A DNA stretch of 5,311 bases. Source: a bacterium (lineage in GTDB: Bacteria; Patescibacteriota; Saccharimonadia; Saccharimonadales; Saccharimonadaceae). Both the position numbers and the translations under genes were made by a program. Below, one piece after another: positions 1 through 5,311 of the stretch (position 1 is its first letter; every line of letters starts with the position of its first letter). A model generated the notes under the pieces. It was not told the origin of the DNA and did not search any database. It saw only the letters and a program-made list of their open reading frames with translations. The DNA lies in NCBI GenBank assembly GCA_029565375.1, contig JAKQOF010000121.1:1-5311 (forward strand). The letters are read 5' to 3'.

Positions 1-1079
1 TGCACTGGCGGCGTGCGGAAGAATTGCTGTATGACATTGATCCAAAGATGAAGTTTTGGCAGGATCGTGACTGGGTAGGATATAACTTTAACGGTGATAC
101 CGTGACACTTAATATTATTGACGTTGCGCTCAGTTACTCTAACGGTGAAAGCTTTGATACGCGGTATGTCTATCACTTTAGAGAGAGCCTGTGGAACGAG
201 ATATTCTCTCGTTACTTGGGAATGCCAACACTCAAGAAACAAGTACTTGAGCAGTTGGACAATGATTTGGTAAAGCCAGAGAAAATCATCCAGGAACGTG
301 AGAAGAAAAATGAGTATAAACACGAGACGGTAGCGCACCTGGTCGAACGTGCTCATCATTTAAAGAATGCACGATCACAGCATGCACTGAAGGTTCGACA
401 ACAGCTTATTAAAGCAGCCGAACATCGCTTGGACGGTGTGGTTGATGAATTTGAAGAAGCGTTTAATGTTTTGGAGAAGTATCCGAAAACAGTCACTATT
501 TTTGGATCAGCTAGGTTGCCGCAGGATCACCCAGCCAGTCAGCAAGCATACGAAGTTGCTGGTCGCTTGGCTCGCGAAGGGTATGCACTCGTCAGTGGCG
601 GTGGTGGTGGCATTATGGAAGCCGTCAACCACGGCGCATATGATAATGGCGGTAACAACATCGGTTTTAACATCAAGTTACCACACGAGCAAAAGTTAAA
701 TACCTACACGACCGACCACTATACGTTTGAGCACTTTTTTGCGCGTAAGGTCGCAATGACACTTGATGCGAGCGCCTATATTTACTTTACCGGTGGCTAC
801 GGCACACTCGACGAATTGTTTGAGATTATTACGCTAGAACAGACTGGCCGCGCGCCGCGTGCACCGATTATCTTGGTTGGAGAGACGTTCTGGCGACCAA
901 TAGAGAAGTTTATCGAATTGTCACTTGATGATAAGTATCACACGATCAGTCCTCAGGATGAAAAGCTGTACACGATTACTGATGATGTAGACGAAATTAT
1001 TCGCATTATCCGTGGCTTTGAAGGTGATGCCCGCAAGCACCAAGAGTATTCTCCTGATCAATATCCTAGTAAGGACTAA
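1..1079 (+). CDS. LOG/TIGR00730 family Rossmann-fold protein, 5' partial
   Basis: Likely cytosolic nucleotide 5'-monophosphate phosphoribohydrolase of the LOG (lysine decarboxylase-like) family, whose characterised members release a free base plus ribose 5-phosphate. Numbering from the TTG at 24, the Rossmann domain spans about residues 155-335: a first strand TVTIFGSARLP (156-166), the glycine-rich loop SGGGGGIMEAV (191-201), an ARK motif with Arg241, and TGGYGTLDE (256-264), which ends in Glu264. Arg241 and Glu264 are the family's catalytic pair. The usual Pro of PGGxGTxxE is Thr256 here. Residues 1-150 form an N-terminal region absent from short LOG proteins; part of it (about 65-150) looks helical and charged, and I do not recognise it. 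The frame is open back to base 3 and reads HWRRAEELLYDID, so the gene probably starts outside the window; TTG 24 and ATG 48 are fallback starts without a convincing ribosome binding site. It ends in TAA. The family call is firm; the substrate is unknown. Confidence 0.88.
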   Translation, partial: HWRRAEELLYDIDPKMKFWQDRDWVGYNFNGDTVTLNIIDVALSYSNGESFDTRYVYHFRESLWNEIFSRYLGMPTLKKQVLEQLDNDLVKPEKIIQEREKKNEYKHETVAHLVERAHHLKNARSQHALKVRQQLIKAAEHRLDGVVDEFEEAFNVLEKYPKTVTIFGSARLPQDHPASQQAYEVAGRLAREGYALVSGGGGGIMEAVNHGAYDNGGNNIGFNIKLPHEQKLNTYTTDHYTFEHFFARKVAMTLDASAYIYFTGGYGTLDELFEIITLEQTGRAPRAPIILVGETFWRPIEKFIELSLDDKYHTISPQDEKLYTITDDVDEIIRIIRGFEGDARKHQEYSPDQYPSKD

Positions 1080-1123
1080 TGCCTCTTGTGCTTATTCTGT
1101 GTATTTGATTAAATGAGCCTATA

Positions 1124-1129
1124 TATAAA
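1124..1129 (+). promoter_or_regulatory. Candidate -10 box for the exported-protein gene
   Basis: TATAAA lies in an AT-rich run (TATATATAAAT) in the 59-base gap after the LOG gene and ends 9 bases before the ATG at 1139. Transcription from it would start just before or at the start codon. No good -35 hexamer is seen: TTGATT at 1105-1110 is too close, with a 13-base spacer. The support is position, and similarity to the boxes before the next two genes. Confidence 0.4.
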
Positions 1130-1130
1130 T

Positions 1131-1134
1131 GGGG
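1131..1134 (+). promoter_or_regulatory. Weak Shine-Dalgarno-like GGGG before two candidate ATGs
   Basis: GGGG sits 4 bases before the ATG at 1139 and 10 bases before the in-frame ATG at 1145. If it acts as a ribosome binding site, the 1145 start is the more reachable one. If the transcript is almost leaderless from the -10 at 1124, the first ATG is favoured. The choice changes the protein by two residues only. Confidence 0.3.
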
Positions 1135-1138
1135 TAAC

Positions 1139-2002
1139 ATGCTCATGACTCGAACTCAATCAACGCAACAGGGAAGTGCACTTCTTGTTATCATTATTGT
1201 TGTGGTCGTTGTGCTTCTGGGGGCACTGGGATTTGTTTTTTGGAATAACTTCCTGTCAAAAGGCACATCGACAGTTGCTGTCGCTTCGTTTGAGGATTGT
1301 AAAAAACAGTCGGGAAGCATCATGCTTGAGACATACCCCGAGCAGTGTAAGACCACGGACGGTAAGACATTTACCGGACCATCAGACCAAGTAACAACTC
1401 CGCCTGTTGAACTGAAGACATATTGTGCTGAAGGTGAACGACTATGTTTTGACTACCCCGCCACATGGGCAGTAACCAAAAATGACCAAAATGATATCGG
1501 AGCGCCAGCAGGCTATACAGGTGACAACTTCTCTGTGACAGATAGCGTCAGTGGCCTTGCTTTGCACCTTCGCTCTGGCATGGGAGGGATTGGTGGTGCG
1601 TGTGATGAGTCGATTGAAGTCCCTGTCTATGTGCTTGACTCGACTGAAATTCCAAAGCTCACTGGATTTAAAACAAGTTATTCACTTGATACCCTCCGGG
1701 TTGCAAGGGTCGTATATCCATGGAGTGACACAAACTCGTTTGTTGCAGCGCTATATGTGACGGGTAATGCCGACTACACTACAAAGCAGACAATCAATCG
1801 CTGTGGAATCTTTATGAGTTCTATTAACATCGGACGCTATGCTGTCGCCGGGGAAGGTGAAGGTCCTGGTGCATTTGAATTTGCGTTAACAGGCAGCACG
1901 ACTGAAAAACGCTACACGACCGTCGATGAAGCGACAAAGGCATTTGATACAGATGGATACAAGGAAGCTGCATCAATTCTTGCCAGCCTACGCTACAAGT
2001 AG
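1139..2002 (+). CDS. Membrane-anchored exported protein with YPEQC cysteine module, unknown function
   Basis: I do not recognise a function. The N-terminus has one Arg, then QQGSALLVIII and a strongly hydrophobic segment (about residues 13-38), giving a single N-in anchor that resembles the start of minor pilins of the PilX kind but lacks the Glu5 of classical type IV prepilins. There is no lipobox Cys. Next comes a small module, residues 50-80, with Cys54, a YPEQC motif (66-70, Cys70) and DGKTF (74-78); I recall this module from many short exported proteins of uncultured bacteria and archaea. A Thr/Pro linker (about 82-93) leads to a region with Cys96, Cys103, FDYPATW (104-110, like the FxYPxxW start of PsbP-like exported domains), Cys155 and Cys222. 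Six cysteines in total suggest disulfides outside the membrane. The alternative start at 1145 (third residue) is about equally good. It ends in TAG 23 bases before uvrB. Confidence 0.8.
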   Translation: MLMTRTQSTQQGSALLVIIIVVVVVLLGALGFVFWNNFLSKGTSTVAVASFEDCKKQSGSIMLETYPEQCKTTDGKTFTGPSDQVTTPPVELKTYCAEGERLCFDYPATWAVTKNDQNDIGAPAGYTGDNFSVTDSVSGLALHLRSGMGGIGGACDESIEVPVYVLDSTEIPKLTGFKTSYSLDTLRVARVVYPWSDTNSFVAALYVTGNADYTTKQTINRCGIFMSSINIGRYAVAGEGEGPGAFEFALTGSTTEKRYTTVDEATKAFDTDGYKEAASILASLRYK

Positions 2003-2009
2003 CTACCAG

Positions 2010-2018
2010 TGTTATAAT
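2010..2018 (+). promoter_or_regulatory. Extended -10 promoter of uvrB, near-leaderless
   Basis: TGTTATAAT is a perfect consensus -10 (TATAAT, 2013-2018) with the TGn extension. It lies in the 23-base gap between the previous stop and the uvrB ATG, and only 7 bases separate it from that ATG. The expected transcription start is therefore at or within a base or two of the A of ATG. No -35 consensus is seen 16-18 bases upstream (the sequence there reads ACGCTA or similar), which the extended -10 can compensate for. No LexA-type dyad was seen nearby, so SOS control is not supported here. Confidence 0.65.
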
Positions 2019-2025
2019 AGAGTGA

Positions 2026-3996
2026 ATGACCGACAGATTTAAGCTTGTTTCAGACTACCAACCTACTGGTGATCAACCGACTGCCATTGCTCAACTTATT
2101 GAGGGGCTTGATAGTGGTACGCGCGAACAAACGCTCTTGGGTGTGACAGGAAGCGGCAAGACGTTTACGATGGCAAATATTATTGCCGATCGACAAGTAC
2201 CAACCTTGGTCCTTGCACACAATAAAACGCTTGCTGCTCAACTGTATAGCGAGTTTAAGGCGTTTTTTCCTGAAAACGAAGTGCATTACTTTGTTAGCTA
2301 TTTTGATTACTATCAGCCAGAGGCCTACATGGCCAGTAGCGATACCTATATCGAAAAAGACAGTAAGATCAATGACGAGATTGATCGTTTGCGTCACGCG
2401 GCGACAACGGCACTACTGACCAGGCGTGACACGATCATTGTCGCCAGTGTGAGCTGTATTTACGGCATTGGGTCACCAGAGTCGTATGAGGCGATGTCGA
2501 TCCATGTCGTTGTTGGTGAACGTCGTCAGCAAGATAAATTTGTACGCTTGCTGACCGACATTCAGTATCAACGCAATGATATTGATTTTCACCGTGGCAC
2601 GTTCCGTGTGCGTGGCGATATTGTTGATATCTTTCCTGCGGGTAGCGATGTGGCCTACCGCATTGAGTTCTACGGCGACCAAGTTGAACGTCTGACGCGC
2701 ATCGATCCGCTGACTGGCGAAATATTGGCCGAGCCAACATCTGTTAGTATTTTTCCAAGTAGTCACTACGTCACACCAAAAGAAAAGTTGGCGGTAGCGA
2801 TCGAGGCTATCAAAAAAGAGTTTGTCGAGCGTTTGGAATGGTTTGAAAAACACGACAAGCTGCTGGAGGCGCAGCGGTTGAGTCAGCGCACAAAGTACGA
2901 TATTGAAATGCTTGAAGAAACAGGTTTTGTAAAAGGTATCGAGAACTACAGCAGGTATTTGACTAATCGCGAGCCAGGCGAACAGCCGGCAACACTTATG
3001 GACTATTTTTCTGATGACTTCTTGCTGCTGGTTGACGAGAGCCACATGACCTTACCACAAGTGAGGGGTATGTATAACGGTGACCGCGCACGCAAGGAAG
3101 TCCTGGTAGAATATGGCTTTCGTATGCCGAGTGCGCTGGACAATCGTCCACTGACGTTTACTGAATTTGACCGTCATATCAATAAAGCGATTTATGTGTC
3201 AGCAACACCAGGTGAGTACGAGTTGGCTCACAGTCCCGAGCCAGCGCAACAAGTCATTCGTCCAACAGGACTAATTGATCCAGAGATTACGATTCGGCCG
3301 ACAAAAGGCCAAATTGATGATTTGGTCGCAGAGATTCGTGACAGGACAGCCAAGAACCAGCGCGTGTTGGTGACGACGCTCACCAAACGAATGGCCGAAG
3401 ACCTCTCGACCTACCTGCAGGAAATTAATATTAAGACCGCCTATATCCATAGTGAGGTTGATACTCTCGAGCGTGGTGATATCTTGAAAGACCTGCGTAT
3501 GGGTGTATACGACGTTCTTGTGGGTATTAACTTGCTCCGTGAAGGGCTGGATTTGCCCGAGGTGAGCATGGTGGCAATTATGGATGCAGACAAAGAGGGC
3601 TTTTTGCGTAGTGCAAATGCGTTAATTCAGACAATTGGACGTGCTGCTCGTCACCTTGAAGGTCGCGTCTTTATGTATGCCGACCGCATTACCGACTCGA
3701 TGCAAAAGGCAATCGACGAGACTAATCGTCGTCGCACGATTCAGACAACATACAACAGCGAGCACAACATTACGCCACTGAGTATCGCGAAGGAGATTGA
3801 CGAAGGCTTGCGCTCGATTATTCCGAAAAAAGAAGACGACTCAAAGAAGTTGAATCTGAAAAAGATTCCAAAAGATGAATATCCAGGCCTTATTAAAGAA
3901 CTGACCGGACAGATGGAGCTTGCTAGTGCAAACCTAGAGTTCGAAAAAGCTGCAGACCTGCGCGATGTCATTGCTGACATCCGAAAAAAGATGTAA
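2026..3996 (+). CDS. uvrB: Excinuclease ABC subunit B (UvrB)
   Basis: Cytosolic ATP-dependent damage-verification subunit of nucleotide excision repair. It is loaded onto DNA by UvrA, inserts a beta-hairpin between the strands and recruits UvrC for incision. At 656 residues it is full length for the family. Seen in order: Walker A GVTGSGKT (39-46, Lys45), the beta-hairpin with SYFDYYQPEAY (91-101) and Tyr108, the UvrA-interaction region (about 150-250), Walker B DESH (337-340), SATPGEYE (392-399), GINLLREGLDLPEVSM (motif V), QTIGRAAR (535-542, motif VI), and a C-terminal UVR motif (619-656) for UvrC/UvrA contact. Lys45 and DESH fall at the same numbers as in E. coli UvrB, which supports the ATG chosen. 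Phe93 and Tyr108 replace Tyr93 and Phe108 of E. coli. There is no clear Shine-Dalgarno; the -10 box ends 7 bases upstream. No uvrA or uvrC lies in the window. It ends in TAA. Confidence 0.98.
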   Translation: MTDRFKLVSDYQPTGDQPTAIAQLIEGLDSGTREQTLLGVTGSGKTFTMANIIADRQVPTLVLAHNKTLAAQLYSEFKAFFPENEVHYFVSYFDYYQPEAYMASSDTYIEKDSKINDEIDRLRHAATTALLTRRDTIIVASVSCIYGIGSPESYEAMSIHVVVGERRQQDKFVRLLTDIQYQRNDIDFHRGTFRVRGDIVDIFPAGSDVAYRIEFYGDQVERLTRIDPLTGEILAEPTSVSIFPSSHYVTPKEKLAVAIEAIKKEFVERLEWFEKHDKLLEAQRLSQRTKYDIEMLEETGFVKGIENYSRYLTNREPGEQPATLMDYFSDDFLLLVDESHMTLPQVRGMYNGDRARKEVLVEYGFRMPSALDNRPLTFTEFDRHINKAIYVSATPGEYELAHSPEPAQQVIRPTGLIDPEITIRPTKGQIDDLVAEIRDRTAKNQRVLVTTLTKRMAEDLSTYLQEINIKTAYIHSEVDTLERGDILKDLRMGVYDVLVGINLLREGLDLPEVSMVAIMDADKEGFLRSANALIQTIGRAARHLEGRVFMYADRITDSMQKAIDETNRRRTIQTTYNSEHNITPLSIAKEIDEGLRSIIPKKEDDSKKLNLKKIPKDEYPGLIKELTGQMELASANLEFEKAADLRDVIADIRKKM

Positions 3997-4011
3997 CAAA
4001 CATATCGCTTA

Positions 4012-4020
4012 TGCTACGCT
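4012..4020 (+). promoter_or_regulatory. Candidate extended -10 for the serine protease gene
   Basis: TGCTACGCT has the TGn extension followed by TACGCT (4015-4020), which matches TATAAT at the key T1, A2 and T6 positions. It ends 9 bases before the ATG at 4030. TATGCT at 4010-4015 is an overlapping alternative. Only a very weak -35 (TGTAAC, 3992-3997) lies 17 bases upstream. The layout matches that before uvrB, which is the main support. Confidence 0.4.
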
Positions 4021-4029
4021 AGCTGTAGT

Positions 4030-5311
4030 ATGGTAACGCCTATTCCTCATGGTCATATAACGCACAAACTCAAGCGAAGCTTGCTTGCTGTCGTTGGTTT
4101 AGGCTTGGTCGCAGCAGGCTTGCTTGCCCTGACCGTATCGCTAATAAACTACAATATAGAGCAAACGGCTGCTCGTAGTAAGCAGCTGGCGCTCGATAAC
4201 GTCACTATTTTGCTAGAGGCTCAGCAAAAATTTTCATTACCCGAAGATACGTCGTATGTTCCTTCTGCTCTTGATCCAGCGACACTCGTGACCGTTGTTG
4301 CGAAAAACCAGCCGTCTGTCGTTCGTATTGTGGCAATGTACTGTGCTGATATTGCGCTGCAATCAGCCAAGTCAAACGTAGCATTCGACGATCGCTGCGG
4401 CGGTAAAGTCGGTAGCGGTTCTTTTATATCAAGTGACGGCTATATCGCGACAAGTGGGCACGTGGCAACAGTCAATCCTAAAAAAGCCTTTGTCGAGTCG
4501 CTAACAGGCGTGGAGGATATTGATGCGTATTTGGGCTTTCTTGTAACGAACCGCTATATAAGCAGCGCGAAAAGTAAGGTACTCAAGAGTGACATGGCAG
4601 CTGAAAAAGCGGGTGCTCAAGAGGCGTTCGATGCGACAATCGACTTGATACCAGATAGCCAGTTCTCCGCGAGTGCTGCGACAATGCAGTACGCTGTGCA
4701 ACTATCAAATATTCCGATTCAGATCGATGAAGTTGATAATCGATTAGATCTTCGCTTTGGTAAGACCGTGATTGAGGCGACGCTTATTGACCAAGATTTC
4801 GATGAAGCAACCTCAGACGCGGCGCTTGCGAGCGGTCAGTTTACAAGTTCGGATGTTGCTTTGCTAAAAGCTGAGGGCTCTTTTCCGTTTATTCGCCTGG
4901 GTAGCATTGAGACCGTAAAGCCTGGCGATCAGTTAACGGCAATTGGCTTTCCGTCGGCAATTAACGGTGTTGATAGTGAACTTACCCAACAGATACCAAG
5001 CATTACTCAGGGGAAAGTAAAAGGAATAACGAAAGACGCGAATGTTGGTGGACGCAATATCATTGCAACGACAGTACCAATAGGCCAGGGCAATAGCGGC
5101 GGTCCAGCCATTAATGACTCCGGAGAGCAAATCGGCCTGAATACCTACAGTGTATTAGAATGTCCTGATTTAAAGTGTTATGGTGACGGTCAGGTGCGTG
5201 ACATTGCTGACATCAAGGCGCTTCTTGATAAAAACGGCATTCGTTTGCAGGCAGGCGGTGTATCTGATGATTGGTCAGCAGGCCTCGATGCATACGTGAA
5301 AGGTGACTATA
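4030..5311 (+). CDS. Membrane-anchored trypsin-like (HtrA/Deg-type) serine protease, 3' partial
   Basis: Predicted extracytoplasmic serine endopeptidase tethered by one N-terminal anchor; 427 codons are visible and no stop occurs before the window ends. Basic residues (Lys13, Lys15, Arg16) precede a hydrophobic segment (18-39), giving an N-in, C-out topology. The chymotrypsin-fold core has GSGSFISSDGYIATSGH (128-144, catalytic His144), SSDVALLK (273-280, Asp275) and GQGNSGGP (352-359, Ser356 with the oxyanion-hole glycine), followed by QIGLNTYS as in Deg proteases. The Asp-Ser spacing (81) is usual for HtrA, but His-Asp is 131 residues, about 100 more than usual. Cysteine pairs 105/123 and 378/383 may form disulfides. 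After the core comes a helix-like stretch and W415, Y422, G425, D426, Y427, resembling the start of a TPR or Sel1 repeat; no PDZ domain is seen before the edge. ATG 4030 is the only start after the uvrB stop, 33 bases downstream in the same frame. There is no Shine-Dalgarno. Natural substrates are unknown. Confidence 0.92.
   Translation, partial: MVTPIPHGHITHKLKRSLLAVVGLGLVAAGLLALTVSLINYNIEQTAARSKQLALDNVTILLEAQQKFSLPEDTSYVPSALDPATLVTVVAKNQPSVVRIVAMYCADIALQSAKSNVAFDDRCGGKVGSGSFISSDGYIATSGHVATVNPKKAFVESLTGVEDIDAYLGFLVTNRYISSAKSKVLKSDMAAEKAGAQEAFDATIDLIPDSQFSASAATMQYAVQLSNIPIQIDEVDNRLDLRFGKTVIEATLIDQDFDEATSDAALASGQFTSSDVALLKAEGSFPFIRLGSIETVKPGDQLTAIGFPSAINGVDSELTQQIPSITQGKVKGITKDANVGGRNIIATTVPIGQGNSGGPAINDSGEQIGLNTYSVLECPDLKCYGDGQVRDIADIKALLDKNGIRLQAGGVSDDWSAGLDAYVKGDY

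Noticed and set aside
24..50. TTG at 24 or ATG at 48 as the true start of the LOG gene
   Set aside because: The frame is open to the window edge with plausible protein sequence upstream, and neither start has a -10 box or clear ribosome binding site like those of the other genes. A start outside the window is more likely.
1990..2030. Possible SOS (LexA) operator upstream of uvrB
   Set aside because: No CTGT-N8-ACAG or GAAC-N4-GTTC type dyad is present around the promoter.
2473..3045. A 190-codon open frame on the minus strand
   Set aside because: It lies fully inside uvrB, has no recognisable motif, and uvrB is intact on the other strand. It is a shadow of that gene's codon use, as are the other minus-strand frames in the window.
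4014..4028. Imperfect dyad CTACGCTAGCTGTAG, possible operator or terminator hairpin after uvrB
   Set aside because: The stem is only 4 to 5 pairs including a G-T, there is no T-run, and it overlaps the candidate -10 and the protease start. Too weak for a terminator or a defined operator.
3994..4032. uvrB and the protease gene are in the same frame, separated by one TAA and 11 codons, so readthrough could fuse them
   Set aside because: UvrB ends at its normal UVR motif and is cytosolic, while the protease begins with its own ATG, anchor segment and candidate promoter. The shared frame has a one-in-three chance.
1..5311. Alternative genetic code with TGA as Gly or Trp, as in some CPR lineages
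   Set aside because: No in-frame TGA occurs in any of the four genes, and the conserved Gly and Trp positions in UvrB and the protease are read with normal codons.

Overview
The window is bacterial chromosomal DNA, densely coded on the + strand, with four genes in a row and only 23 to 59 bases between them. The standard genetic code fits: the frames stay open over long distances without in-frame TGA, and the stops used are TAA, TAG and TAA. The best guess for the organism is a member of the Patescibacteria/CPR, most likely Saccharibacteria (TM7). The grounds are the style of the short exported proteins (an N-terminal QQGSALLVIII-type anchor, a YPEQC cysteine module), near-leaderless promoters and the gene mix. 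This is pattern recognition, not a database result.

Layout. Bases 1-1079 hold the 3' part of a LOG/TIGR00730-type Rossmann-fold protein (lysine decarboxylase-like nucleotide phosphoribohydrolase family) with a long N-terminal region; its frame is open to the left edge, so the true start probably lies outside the window. Bases 1139-2002 encode a small membrane-anchored, cysteine-paired exported protein of unknown function. Bases 2026-3996 encode a complete UvrB, the DNA-damage recognition helicase-like subunit of nucleotide excision repair, with all key motifs intact. From 4030 to the right edge runs a membrane-anchored trypsin-like (HtrA/Deg-type, S1 fold) serine protease with a complete His-Asp-Ser triad, cut off by the window end.

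Control. A TATAAT-like -10 box ends only 7 to 9 bases before the start codon of each of the three downstream genes, and two of the three have an extended -10 (TGn) upstream. This suggests that each gene has its own promoter and is transcribed with almost no 5' leader. No rho-independent terminator, tRNA, rRNA, mobile element, CRISPR array or significant repeat was seen, and no stretch longer than 60 bases lacks a gene.

The genes do not form an obvious pathway: nucleotide metabolism, an exported unknown, DNA repair and extracytoplasmic proteolysis. The two exported proteins share an N-in/C-out single anchor and even numbers of cysteines, as expected for oxidatively folded cell-surface proteins. 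The least ordinary item is the protease, which has about 100 extra residues between its catalytic His and Asp and what may be the beginning of a TPR/Sel1-like repeat where a PDZ domain would be expected.
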